Below are positions 36,592 to 45,849 of a stretch of 64,000 nucleotides of DNA, piece by piece (position 1 is the first letter of the stretch; every line of letters starts with the position of its first letter). The notes below the pieces were generated by a model that saw only the letters and a program-made list of their open reading frames with translations, was not told the DNA's origin and did no database searches. Position numbers and translations under genes: made by a program. The stretch comes from Hymenobacter sp. 5317J-9 (GTDB lineage: Bacteria; Bacteroidota; Bacteroidia; Cytophagales; Hymenobacteraceae): positions 3,348,001 through 3,412,000 of the forward strand of contig NZ_CP095050.1 of the NCBI RefSeq assembly GCF_022921075.1. Reading direction: 5' to 3'.

Positions 36592-39500
36592 CTAGAAGCC
36601 CAGGTTAACACCCGCGATGAAGGCGCGCGTAACGGGGTAGTTGCTGCCGCCCTGGAAATCGAGGTTGGCCGAGGCCGTGCCCGTGTTGCTGAAGCGCGTC
36701 GAATACGAGAGGGCGTCGGGGTCGATGGCCTTGTTGCGCTGGTAGTACTTGTCGGCAGCCCAGATGTAGGGGTTCTGCACCTGCAGGTAGATGCGGGCCG
36801 AGCTCAGGAAGGCCGACTTGGCCCAGGCGGCCGGGATGGTGTAGCCCAGGTCGATGCTGCGGATTTTGATGAACGTGCCGCTGTGGTAGCCCAGGGTCGA
36901 GCCGTAGGTGGGCCACTCGTTGGCGCGGGCCGTCTGGTCGGGCTGGGGGTACTCGTTGGTGGGGTTGGTGGGCGTCCAGTAGTCGAAGTTCAGCTGGTTG
37001 CGGCGGCCGGTGTTGGTGGCGTAGTAGCTGGGGCCGAAGGAGTACGGGTCGACCACCGTGGCGCCCACGCGGGTCAGGGCCACAATGTTCAGGTCGAAGC
37101 CTTTGAAGCGGAAGCGGTTGGTGAGGCCGGCCTCAAACCGGGGCTGGCGCGAGCCAATCACCTGGCGGTCGGCGGCATCAATCTTGCCGTCGCTGTTCAC
37201 GTCTTCCACCTTAATCTGGCCCGGCTTGGTGCCGTATTTCCGCGCCTCGTCGGCCTCAGAAGTTTGCCAGATGCCCACTTTCTTGAAGTCGTAGAACACG
37301 TACAGCGGCTGGCCAATGAAGCGCTGGTTGCCCACGTCGTCGCGGGGGTTGCCGTTGGCATCGTACAGGTTCAGGTCGAGCAGTTTCTCGCGGTTCACGG
37401 TGAAGTTCCAGTCGGTGCTCCACTCAAAGCCGTTGACACTGGCCGAGCGCACGTTGGCCGTGGTCAGCGAAATCTCAATGCCGCGGTTCTGGGTTTGGCC
37501 GGCGTTGCGGATGAAGGAGCCGTAGCCGCTGGCCGTGGGCAGGGCGTCGGGCAGCAGCAGGTCGCTGGTGCGCTGCTGGTACACTTCCACGCTACCCGTC
37601 AGACGGTTGTTGAAGAAGCCAAAGTCCAGGCCCACGTTGGTGGTGGTGGTGTATTCCCAGCCCAGGGCGGGGTTCGGAATGTTGTTGGGCACCACGCCCA
37701 CGGCGCCCACGGGGCCCCAGTTGTAGTAGCCGTTGCCCAGGCCAGCGCCCAGCGAGCCCTGCGTCTGGTAGGGGTTGATGGCGGTGCTGCCCACGCGGCC
37801 CAGGCTGGCGCGCAGCTTCAGCACGCTCAGCCAGTCCTGGCCTTTGAGGAACTGCTCGTTGGCGATGTTCCAGGCCACGGCGGCCGAGGGGAACCACTTG
37901 TACTTGTTACCGGGCGCCAGGCGCGACGACCCGTCGTTACGCGCCGTCAGCGTCACCGAGTAGCGGTTGTCGAACGAGTAGTTGATGCGGCCCATGTACG
38001 ACTCCAGCGCCCAGTCGATGGGCTGCCGGTTCACGTTGTTCACGCTGTTGGGGGTACCGGCCCCGAGGTTGCTGTTCAGCTGGTAGTCGGCCAGCGTGCC
38101 CTGCACCGAACCGCTGAAGCCGTCGTTGTGGAAGGTCTGGCGGCTGTAGAGGGCCGTCACGTTCAGGTCGTGCTTATCGGCAAACGTGCGGTTATAGGTC
38201 AGGATGTTTTCTGCCAGCAGGTTGTAGGCAATGCTCGAGCCGCTGCTGGCCGAGTTGAGGCCGGCGTTGTTCTGCGGCGTCACCGAGGCGTAGAAGGCAT
38301 CATCGGCCTGGGTGCGGCCGTCGAGGCCCACGTTGAGGCGGTAGTCCAGGCCTTTCAGGATGTTAATCTGGCCGTAGAGGCTGTTAAAGCTGCGCAGGCG
38401 GCGGCGGCGGTCCAGGTGGGCATTGGGTGCGTACAGCGTCAGCGGGTTCGAGAGTTGGTCGCCGTTGGGATACAGCACCAGTTGGCCGTCGGGGCCGTTG
38501 GTCGACGCCAGGGGGCTGGTCGTCAGAATCTGGTACAGCACGTTCACGTTCGGGTCGTTTTCGTCGGTGAAGGTGTTCAGGCTATTCGCTCCCACCTTCA
38601 CGCGCCCCCCGATTTTCTGGTCGAGCGTGCCGCGCACCGAGTAGCGCCGGAAGCGCTGCACCGGCACAATGCCCGTCTCGTCGTAGTAGCCCAGCGAGGC
38701 CGAGTACTGCGTTTGCTCGGTGCCCCCGGTCAGGCCCAGCGTGTGGTTCTGGATGTGGCCGTTCTGGAACAGCAGGCTCTGGTAGTCGGTGGTTTTGCCG
38801 GCGGCGTAGTTGGCCCGCTCGTCGTTGGTCAGGAACGTGGTTGCGGTGGCCGGGTTGAAGGTGGGGGTTTGCGCCCGGAACGCCTCCAGGCGGTAGTTGT
38901 AGTACTGCTCGCCGTTTTGCAGGTCGAATCGGTCGTAAATCCGCTTCTGGCCGTAGTAGCCGCTGTAGGTGGCTTTGGCGGCGCCGTTTTTGCCGCGCTT
39001 GGTCGTAATCAGAATCACGCCGTTGGCGCCGCGGGCGCCGTAAATGGCCGTCGAGGAGGCGTCTTTCAGCACTTCCACGCCGGTCAGGTCGTCGGGGTTC
39101 AGGTCGTTGAGGCTGCCGTCGTAGGGCACGCCGTCCACCACCAGCAGCGGGTCGTTGCTGCCCGAAAGCGAGCGGTTGCCCCGGATGCGGATGGTGGGCG
39201 CCTGGCCCGGCGCCGTGCCGTTGCTCGAAATGTTGACGCCGGCCGCGCGGCCCTGCAGGGCCTGGCCCACGTTGGCCACGGGCACGTCGCGCAGGGCCTG
39301 CTCGTCCACCGAAGAGATGGCGCCCGTCACCTGGCTTTTCTTCTGCACGCCGTAGCCCACCACCTGCACCTCGTTCAGGGCCTGGGCTTCGGTGGTGAGG
39401 CGGGCATTCACGGCCCCGGACGCGCCCACCGGCACCTCCTTTTTCTCGTAGCCAATGGAGCTAATCACCAGCGTGTTGCCGCCATCGGGCATGCTCAGCG

Positions 39501-39732
39501 TGTACTCGCCGGCCGCGTTGGTGGTGGCGCCCACGGTGGTGCCTTTCACGATAACCGTCACGCCCGGCAGCGGCTCGCCGTTATCCGACGTGACCGTGCC
39601 CGACACCGTGCGGCCGGCCTGGGCCCAGGCCTCGGCCGGCATCATGCCGCCCAGCAGCAGCGCCGCCGCTCCGAAGAGTTGCGCCCAGCGCCGGACTGGG
39701 CGCGGCGCAGCGTTTGATAAAAGTAGTTGCAT
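36592..39732 (-). CDS. susC: SusC/RagA-type TonB-dependent outer-membrane transporter
   Basis: A 1,046-residue outer-membrane protein. The signal peptide (about 1-39, AEAWAQA) is followed by a carboxypeptidase-regulatory-like domain (about 43-115, VSGTVTSDNGEPLPGVTVIVKG), a TonB-box region (VQVVGYGVQKKSQVTG) and the plug with the SusC signature (LLVVDGVPYDGSLNDLNPDDL, EVLKDASSTAIYGARGANGVILITT). The barrel ends in a terminal Phe (VNLGF), as required for outer-membrane insertion. With SusD it imports xylo-oligosaccharides using TonB energy. It follows the SDR gene by 69 bases and is the fourth gene after the operator. Confidence 0.96.
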   Translation of the reverse strand: MQLLLSNAAPRPVRRWAQLFGAAALLLGGMMPAEAWAQAGRTVSGTVTSDNGEPLPGVTVIVKGTTVGATTNAAGEYTLSMPDGGNTLVISSIGYEKKEVPVGASGAVNARLTTEAQALNEVQVVGYGVQKKSQVTGAISSVDEQALRDVPVANVGQALQGRAAGVNISSNGTAPGQAPTIRIRGNRSLSGSNDPLLVVDGVPYDGSLNDLNPDDLTGVEVLKDASSTAIYGARGANGVILITTKRGKNGAAKATYSGYYGQKRIYDRFDLQNGEQYYNYRLEAFRAQTPTFNPATATTFLTNDERANYAAGKTTDYQSLLFQNGHIQNHTLGLTGGTEQTQYSASLGYYDETGIVPVQRFRRYSVRGTLDQKIGGRVKVGANSLNTFTDENDPNVNVLYQILTTSPLASTNGPDGQLVLYPNGDQLSNPLTLYAPNAHLDRRRRLRSFNSLYGQINILKGLDYRLNVGLDGRTQADDAFYASVTPQNNAGLNSASSGSSIAYNLLAENILTYNRTFADKHDLNVTALYSRQTFHNDGFSGSVQGTLADYQLNSNLGAGTPNSVNNVNRQPIDWALESYMGRINYSFDNRYSVTLTARNDGSSRLAPGNKYKWFPSAAVAWNIANEQFLKGQDWLSVLKLRASLGRVGSTAINPYQTQGSLGAGLGNGYYNWGPVGAVGVVPNNIPNPALGWEYTTTTNVGLDFGFFNNRLTGSVEVYQQRTSDLLLPDALPTASGYGSFIRNAGQTQNRGIEISLTTANVRSASVNGFEWSTDWNFTVNREKLLDLNLYDANGNPRDDVGNQRFIGQPLYVFYDFKKVGIWQTSEADEARKYGTKPGQIKVEDVNSDGKIDAADRQVIGSRQPRFEAGLTNRFRFKGFDLNIVALTRVGATVVDPYSFGPSYYATNTGRRNQLNFDYWTPTNPTNEYPQPDQTARANEWPTYGSTLGYHSGTFIKIRSIDLGYTIPAAWAKSAFLSSARIYLQVQNPYIWAADKYYQRNKAIDPDALSYSTRFSNTGTASANLDFQGGSNYPVTRAFIAGVNLGF

Positions 39733-39801
39733 GGATTTGAGTGGGTTTTTGGTGGGTAAGTGGTTGTGTTAAGTGAAAAGCGGGAGGCAGCCCAGCACCG
39801 C

Positions 39802-40632
<831 letters not shown>

Positions 40633-40656
40633 GTCGGGGAGAGTTGCAGGGGAGAA

Positions 40657-42774
40657 TTACTTGAGCTGGTAGAGGTCTACCAGGGTTTTGACGTCGGCCA
40701 GCGTGCGGGTGGGCGGCGCGAAAGGGGCCGGAATGGGCTGCCTGGAGAAAGTCTGGAAGTAGAGCACGCAGGCGTCGCGCCACCACAGGGCCTCGCGCCG
40801 CTGAATGGCGAGGCGGGCGACCACGTCGGCGTGCAGGGCCGGGTCCACGGCGGGCTTCACACTGGCCCAGCGCTGCTGCATCCACGTCACCGAGTCGGCG
40901 CCGGTGTAGTAGCGCGTCACCAGCTCGTTCCAGAGGGTGCGGCCGGTGGGCAGCGCCTGCTTCCAGCCCACGTGGTGGAACCAGAGCAGGTAGTTGAGCG
41001 GGCAGGTTTTGGGGTCACCCCACTCCTTCTGCACGCCGGCCAAGTACAGCGCCAGGGCGTTCGAGCCCGTGGCAGTGCGGTTGAAGCCCAGGCCCAGCGA
41101 GTCGGCCTTGTGGTAATACACGGCCGTCCAGTCGGGGCGGCCGGCCTGGGCCAGCCAGGGCTCGGGACCGTAGTGAATGTTCTGGCCCATGATGTGGTGC
41201 AGACCCAGCGGCGTGGTGTAGCGCACGTAGATGTCGCGCGACTTGTCCATCATGTCCACAATGGTGGCCACGGCCTGGGGCTCGTGGGTCAGCGTCATGT
41301 TAGTCCATTCTGTGGCAATGGCTTTCGAGGTCAGCGTGTAGTCCCAAGCCAGGCGGCCGAAGGCGTACCAGTTGGCCTGGCCCATGGGGTGGCCGGTCCA
41401 GTTGCGGTCGGAGCCGATGTTGGCCACGCCGGCAATGCCGCTGATGCGGTGCTGGTCGAGGCTGCCATCCACCACTTTAGCCACCGTGGAGCCGGTTCCC
41501 TTGGTTTGGGTGTCGGCGTCGAGGCACTCCTTGAACATGGGCGCCAGGTACACCAGGTGCGTGGCCATGCCCAGGTATTCCTGGGTAATCTGCACTTCCA
41601 GCACCAGCGGCGTCTTGGGCATGGCCCCAAACAGCGGGTGGAAAGGCTCACGGGCCTGGAAATCGATGGGCCCGTTTTTTACCTGCACCAGCACTTTGGG
41701 CGAGAACTTCCCATCGAGCGGCTTGAACTCTTCGTAGGCTTGCTTGAACCGGTCGTCGCTGCCGGCCTTGTACACAAAAGCGCGCCACATCACAATGCCG
41801 TCGTGGGTGCCCAGGGCCGTGGCCAGCATGTTGGCGCCGTCGGCGTGGTTGCGGCCGTAGTCCTGCGGGCCGGGCTCGCCCTCGGAGTTGGCCTTCACCA
41901 GGAAGCCGCCGAAATCAGGAATTTCCTTGTAAATCTCGTTCGTCTTGGCGGCCCACCACTGCTGCACCTGCGCATCGAGCGGGTCCGCCGTTTTCAGGCC
42001 GCCAATCACCTTGGGCGCCGCCCAAAACACCGACAAATACACCCGAATGCCGTAGGGCCGCAGCACGCCCGCCAGCGCCTTCACCTTCCCGATGTACTCC
42101 GGCGTGAGGTAGCGCGCACTGGCGTTCACGTTGTTAATGGTCACGCCGTTGATGCCGATGGAGGCATTGGCGCGGGCGTAGTCGGTGTAGCGCGGGTCGA
42201 GGCGTTGGGGCAGTTCGTTCCACTTCCAGATGCTACTACCCGCGTAGCCACGCTCCACGGTGCCGTTGGGGTTGTCCCAGTGGTTGAGCATTCGGTACTG
42301 AATGCGCGGGCTGCTGCTCAGGCGCAGGTTGGCCACGGACTGGCCGGTTTGCAGCTGCCGCAGCAGGGCAAACACGCCGTAGAGCACGCCGGCCCCGCTC
42401 CGGCCCTTCACTACCAGGTTTTTACCCTGCGTAGCAATCTGGTACTCATCGCGGCTGGCCGAGCTACCGGAAACGTTTGCCGATTGGTCAATTGCCAGCA
42501 CGATGCCGCGCTTGGTGCCGGTGGGCGCTGCCAGCAGCGGCACCGCCTGGCCCAGCAGGCCCTGCAGGCCACGCTGCAGCTCGGCAGCGGCGGTTTTCAG
42601 AACCACATCGCTCCCACCGGCGGCCACAAACTGCGCCGCGGCGCGGTACTGCGCCAGTCGCGCCGCGTCGGCCACCCGGTCGTACTTCAGCCACAGCCGA
42701 TAGCCGTCGTCGGCCACGCAACGCGGCGCGGCGGCAACTACAAGCAGCAACAACAACAGGGACCGGAGCAACAT
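40657..42774 (-). CDS. GH67 alpha-glucuronidase
   Basis: A 705-residue protein with a hydrophobic N-terminal signal (LLRSLLLLLLVVAAAP). GH67 blocks: NVSGSSASRDEYQIAT in the N-terminal beta domain; IQYRMLNHWDNPNGTVERGYAGSSIWKW; GFLVKANSEGEPGPQDYGRNHADG, where K-A-N-S-E holds the general acid Glu of characterised GH67 enzymes; and GLHHIMGQNIHYGPEPW and LWFHHVGW in the C-terminal part. GH67 removes (4-O-methyl)glucuronate only from the non-reducing terminal xylose of short aldouronic acids, complementing the GH115 further down. It lies 25 bases after uxuA and 24 bases before the SDR gene. Confidence 0.95.
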   Translation of the reverse strand: MLLRSLLLLLLVVAAAPRCVADDGYRLWLKYDRVADAARLAQYRAAAQFVAAGGSDVVLKTAAAELQRGLQGLLGQAVPLLAAPTGTKRGIVLAIDQSANVSGSSASRDEYQIATQGKNLVVKGRSGAGVLYGVFALLRQLQTGQSVANLRLSSSPRIQYRMLNHWDNPNGTVERGYAGSSIWKWNELPQRLDPRYTDYARANASIGINGVTINNVNASARYLTPEYIGKVKALAGVLRPYGIRVYLSVFWAAPKVIGGLKTADPLDAQVQQWWAAKTNEIYKEIPDFGGFLVKANSEGEPGPQDYGRNHADGANMLATALGTHDGIVMWRAFVYKAGSDDRFKQAYEEFKPLDGKFSPKVLVQVKNGPIDFQAREPFHPLFGAMPKTPLVLEVQITQEYLGMATHLVYLAPMFKECLDADTQTKGTGSTVAKVVDGSLDQHRISGIAGVANIGSDRNWTGHPMGQANWYAFGRLAWDYTLTSKAIATEWTNMTLTHEPQAVATIVDMMDKSRDIYVRYTTPLGLHHIMGQNIHYGPEPWLAQAGRPDWTAVYYHKADSLGLGFNRTATGSNALALYLAGVQKEWGDPKTCPLNYLLWFHHVGWKQALPTGRTLWNELVTRYYTGADSVTWMQQRWASVKPAVDPALHADVVARLAIQRREALWWRDACVLYFQTFSRQPIPAPFAPPTRTLADVKTLVDLYQLK

Positions 42775-42799
42775 GGGTGGGATTGGGAAGGGCAGGTAG

Positions 42800-44044
42800 T
42801 TAGGCGAGTTGCGGGGCTTGGGCGGGGCGCCGGTTGGGCGGCGCTTCGGTGGCCAGCCCGCGGCGGATGCCGTATTCCAGCCCCCGCAGCTCGGCCAGCC
42901 CCCGCAGGCGGCCGATGGCCGAGTAGCCGGGGTAGGTTTTCTTTTTGAGGTCGTCGAGCATCTGGTGGCCGTGGTCGGGGCGCATGGGAATGGCGACGGC
43001 GCCCTCGCCGCTGGCGGCGCGGCGCTGCTCTTCCAGCACCAGCTCGCGCACCACGGCGTACATGTCCACGTCGCCGGTCAGGTGGTCGGCTTCGTGGAAG
43101 TTGCGCGGGTTTTCCTCGCGCTTGGTGGCGCGCAGGTGAATGAAGTGGATGCGCGCGGCAAAGCGCCGGGCAATGGCGGGCAGGTCGTTGTCGGCCCGCA
43201 CGCCCAGCGAGCCCGTGCAGAACGTGAGGCCATTAGCCGGCACGTCGCAGGCCGCAAACAGCTGCGCGAGGTCGTCGGCGGTGCTCACCACGCGGGGCAG
43301 GCCCAGCAGCGGATAAGGCGGGTCGTCGGGGTGAATGCAGAGGCCGATGCCCAACTCCTGGGCCACCGGCGCCACTTCCCGGATGAAGTAGTGCAGGTTA
43401 TCGCGCAGCGCCGCGGCGTCGATGGCGGCGTACTCGTTGAGCAGGCTTTGGAAGTTACTCAGCTCAAACGCTTCCTCCGAACCCGGCAGGCCCAGCAGCA
43501 CGGTGTTGGTGAGGCCGGCTACATCCTCGGCGCTCATAGCCGCAAATTGCTGGCGGGCCGCTGCGGCCACGGCAGGCTCGTAATCGGCCTCGGCGCCGGG
43601 CCGCTTCAGAATGCAGAGGTCGAAAAGCGCAAAATCCTGCCACACAAAGCGCAGGGCGCGCGAGCCGTCGGGCAACTCGTAGCTGAGGTTGGTGCGCGAC
43701 CAGTCCAGCACCGGCATGAAGTTGTAGCACACCGTGCGGATGCCGCAGGCGGCCAGGTTGCGCAGCGAGGCCTTGTAATTGTCTATATAAAGCTCGCGCG
43801 AGGGGCGGCCTTTTTTGATGTCTTCGTGCACCGGCAGGCTTTCCACCACGGCCCAATGCAGGGGCGAGTGGGTGGCGTTGTCGGCCTCAATGAGCTGCTG
43901 GCGGGCCTGAATCTCGCTTACCGACCACTCCTCGCCCACCGGCAGCTGGTGCAGCGCCGTGACCACGCCAGCGCAACCGGCCTGCCGAAGGTCGAAAAGC
44001 GAAACGGGGTCGTGAGGACCGAACCAGCGCATGGTGTGCAACAT
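42800..44044 (-). CDS. uxuA: D-mannonate dehydratase
   Basis: A 414-residue cytoplasmic enzyme that dehydrates D-mannonate to 2-keto-3-deoxygluconate. Family blocks: MRWFGPHDPVSLFDLRQAGCAGVVTALH, YNFMPVLDWSRT, GIGLCIHPDDPPYPLLGLPRVVST, LTFCTGSLGVRADNDLPAIA, IHFIHLRATKREE and IPMRPDHGHQML (metal and catalytic residues). The chosen ATG at 44044 is four codons before a second possible ATG (MRWFG). It is the first gene of the long minus-strand locus, directly behind the divergent promoter with the 34-bp palindrome. Its final ~30 residues are basic and Pro-rich. Confidence 0.95.
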   Translation of the reverse strand: MLHTMRWFGPHDPVSLFDLRQAGCAGVVTALHQLPVGEEWSVSEIQARQQLIEADNATHSPLHWAVVESLPVHEDIKKGRPSRELYIDNYKASLRNLAACGIRTVCYNFMPVLDWSRTNLSYELPDGSRALRFVWQDFALFDLCILKRPGAEADYEPAVAAAARQQFAAMSAEDVAGLTNTVLLGLPGSEEAFELSNFQSLLNEYAAIDAAALRDNLHYFIREVAPVAQELGIGLCIHPDDPPYPLLGLPRVVSTADDLAQLFAACDVPANGLTFCTGSLGVRADNDLPAIARRFAARIHFIHLRATKREENPRNFHEADHLTGDVDMYAVVRELVLEEQRRAASGEGAVAIPMRPDHGHQMLDDLKKKTYPGYSAIGRLRGLAELRGLEYGIRRGLATEAPPNRRPAQAPQLA

Positions 44045-44084
44045 GGCAACTGTTAGGTAAAATACAATTTGTGTTATACCCAGA

Positions 44085-44092
44085 CAAAGCTA
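44085..44092 (-). promoter_or_regulatory. Candidate -7 box for the uxuA-led xylan locus
   Basis: Reads TAGCTTTG on the minus strand, a full match to TAnnTTTG. It would start transcription about 35 bases before the uxuA ATG. The -33 element is weak (TTTACGG about 20 bases upstream). Confidence 0.5.
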
Positions 44093-44215
44093 CCTGCACC
44101 ATTACCGTAAATGCGGCAGATAGGTCGTTTGGCTGACTTACTACCGAATGTAGAAGGAGAAACACCAAGTTGGTTCTACCAAAATCGGCCAAATTTTACA
44201 GCATTGGCAACAAAA

Positions 44216-44249
44216 CTATCGGCATCGTTTCCGGAAACGATGCCGATAG
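44216..44249. promoter_or_regulatory. Perfect 34-bp palindrome, probable LacI-family operator
   Basis: All 34 bases are self-complementary around a central CG within tttccggaaa (centre between 44232 and 44233); the outer half-site reads ctatcggcatcg. LacI-family operators are palindromes with a central CpG, and this one lies next to a LacI-type gene. It abuts the plus-strand -7 box at 44251 and sits upstream of the uxuA box, so it can serve both directions. It is longer than a usual 16-20 bp LacI operator. Confidence 0.75.
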
Positions 44250-44250
44250 A

Positions 44251-44258
44251 TAACTTTG
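44251..44258 (+). promoter_or_regulatory. Candidate -7 box for the LacI-type regulator
   Basis: TAACTTTG matches TAnnTTTG and begins two bases after the palindrome, so a bound repressor would cover the promoter (autoregulation). A second match, TATATTTG at 44291-44298, lies nearer the ATG at 44370 and is an alternative. Confidence 0.45.
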
Positions 44259-44369
44259 CATTTCTTTCGCCAAAATTTTTTTTTGTGCGTTATATTTGAG
44301 TGAGTACTCACGGCATAACCCCGTTCATCCTGCTCCACAGCCACCTTTCTTCACTTAATACAATTATTA

Positions 44370-45548
44370 ATGGCCATCTGCATCAAATGCAAGCTTTCTG
44401 ATACGGTGTTGAAGGCCGGGTTTGTGCGCGGAAAGCAGCGCTACCTCTGCAAAAGCTGCGACTACCACTTCACGGAAGAGAAAACCGGCCCGAGTCCGGA
44501 CCGGCGCCGCGCCCAAACCACCATCGGCGACGTGGCCAAGGCCGTGGGCGTGGCCTCGTCCACCGTGTCGCGCGCGCTGAACGGGCACACCGACATCAGC
44601 CCCGTCACCCGGCAGGCCATTCTCGACGCCGCCCGGCTGCTTGACTACCACCCCAACTTATTGGCCCAAAGCCTAAAGAGCCGCGAAACTCACACCCTGG
44701 GCGTGCTGATACCGGACCTGGAGCGGCCGTTTTTTGCCACGGCCGTGAGCGGCATTCAGGCGGTGGCCACAGAGGCCGGCTACCGCGTGATGATTTGCCA
44801 GTCGAAGGAATCGTACCGCACCGAGGTGAGCAACGTGCAGGCGCTGGTGGCCAGCCAGGTCGACGGCCTGCTCATCTGCCACTCGCGCGAAACCGAAAAC
44901 TTCGACCACGTGAAGCCCGCCGCCTGCCGCGGCATCCCGGTGGTGCACTTCGACCGCGTGAGCAACGAGGTAGACAGCGCCAAGGTCATCCTTGACGACT
45001 GGAACGGTTCCTATAATGTGACCGAGCACCTCATTCAGCAGGGCGCCCGGCGCATTGCCATCCTGGCCGGGCCCGAGTCGCTGCTCATCAGCCGCAACCG
45101 CCTGGCCGGCTACCAGCACGCCCTGCGCCGCTACCAGCTGCCCCTGCGCCCCGAGTACGAAGTGCACATCGAATTTCAGTCCGAAGAAGCCGAAGCCGCC
45201 CTCGATGCCTGGCTGGCCCTGCCCGAGCCGCCCGACGCCATTTTTTGCATCAACTACACCAACGCCTTCGACCTGCTGGTGGCCCTGAAAAAGCGCGGCG
45301 TGCGCGTGCCCCAGCAAATGGCCGTGGTGGGCTTTGGCGACGAGTTCATGGCCGCCATGATTGAGCCCGGCCTCACCACCGTCGACCTTCACCCCTACCG
45401 CATTGGCCAGCAGGCGGCCCGCCTTTTCCTGGAGCAGGTGCAGCAGAAGGAGAATTTCCAGCCCCGCACCTTCGTCATTGCCGGCGACCTCATCATCCGG
45501 CAGTCGTCGCTGAAAGGCGAAGGCGACCTTTTCCGGCTGAGTATATAA
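44370..45548 (+). CDS. LacI-family regulator with N-terminal IS1-type zinc ribbon
   Basis: A 392-residue cytoplasmic regulator with an unusual front end. Residues 4-37 form a four-cysteine zinc ribbon (C-x2-C at CIKC, C-x2-C at CKSC, with GFVRGKQRYLCKSCDYHF between), the fold found at the N-terminus of IS1/IS1595 transposition proteins. Residues ~49-100 are a normal LacI HTH and hinge (TIGDVAKAVGVASSTVSRALNGHTDISP ... NLLAQSLKSRETHTLG). The rest is the periplasmic-binding-protein-like effector domain (TLGVLIPDLERPFFA; EHLIQQGARRIAILAGP; VPQQMAVVGFGD). It is transcribed away from uxuA and is the obvious regulator of the xylan/glucuronate locus. The effector is unknown; the glucuronate genes placed first suggest a uronate. 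Confidence 0.92.
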   Translation: MAICIKCKLSDTVLKAGFVRGKQRYLCKSCDYHFTEEKTGPSPDRRRAQTTIGDVAKAVGVASSTVSRALNGHTDISPVTRQAILDAARLLDYHPNLLAQSLKSRETHTLGVLIPDLERPFFATAVSGIQAVATEAGYRVMICQSKESYRTEVSNVQALVASQVDGLLICHSRETENFDHVKPAACRGIPVVHFDRVSNEVDSAKVILDDWNGSYNVTEHLIQQGARRIAILAGPESLLISRNRLAGYQHALRRYQLPLRPEYEVHIEFQSEEAEAALDAWLALPEPPDAIFCINYTNAFDLLVALKKRGVRVPQQMAVVGFGDEFMAAMIEPGLTTVDLHPYRIGQQAARLFLEQVQQKENFQPRTFVIAGDLIIRQSSLKGEGDLFRLSI

Positions 45549-45849
45549 AGCCACCGGCTCAAGAATCGGGCATTTCGTATACGTATATGTAATGCCGGCT
45601 TTCCCTTTACGATAGTTGACCGGGTGGCGCAGGAATCAGAACTTCGCGCCTCCCGACCACCATTTCATTATTAATATGAAAAAATAGCTTTTTCATTTTG
45701 AAAAAAATGCCCCCGTCAAGCCTCGTGCCTGGCGGGGGCATTTTTATTTATACACTTGATTTAAAATTACTTACAGACAATATAGCGAAATTATTACTGA
45801 ACCGGCACTGGTATTGGCATTAGGTGCAAGTCACCAAACACACGCTGCC
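45549..45849. other. Intergenic stretch between the regulator and the ABC-type cluster
   Basis: About 300 AT-rich bases. They hold a small imperfect inverted repeat around cgtatacgtata (45574-45585), the terminator at 45701-45746, and a short leader before the coiled-coil gene. No clear TAnnTTTG box was recognised. Confidence 0.5.
45701..45746. terminator. Intrinsic terminator
   Basis: Seven A, then tgcccccgtca (45708-45718) pairing with tggcgggggca (45730-45740) with one wobble, then a T run. It can end transcription from the regulator gene and blocks read-through into the ABC-type cluster. Confidence 0.8.

Larger units (their letters stand above)
44045..44369. other. Divergent control region between uxuA and the LacI-type regulator
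   Basis: This 325-base region is clearly AT-richer than the flanking genes. It holds a -7 box for each direction (44085-44092 minus; 44251-44258 and 44291-44298 plus), the perfect palindrome 44216-44249, and a second perfect 12-bp palindrome gtgagtactcac at 44300-44311. A 62-codon frame crosses the palindrome and is not credible. Confidence 0.75.

Noticed and set aside
36379-39717. Open frame of about 1,112 codons on the plus strand opposite susC
   Set aside because: It is antisense to a complete SusC with signal, plug and barrel; the His/Val/Arg-rich product has no family look. GC-rich codon bias leaves opposite frames open.
44111-44299. 62-codon plus-strand frame in the divergent control region
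   Set aside because: It is translated through the 34-bp palindrome and a promoter box and has no family features.
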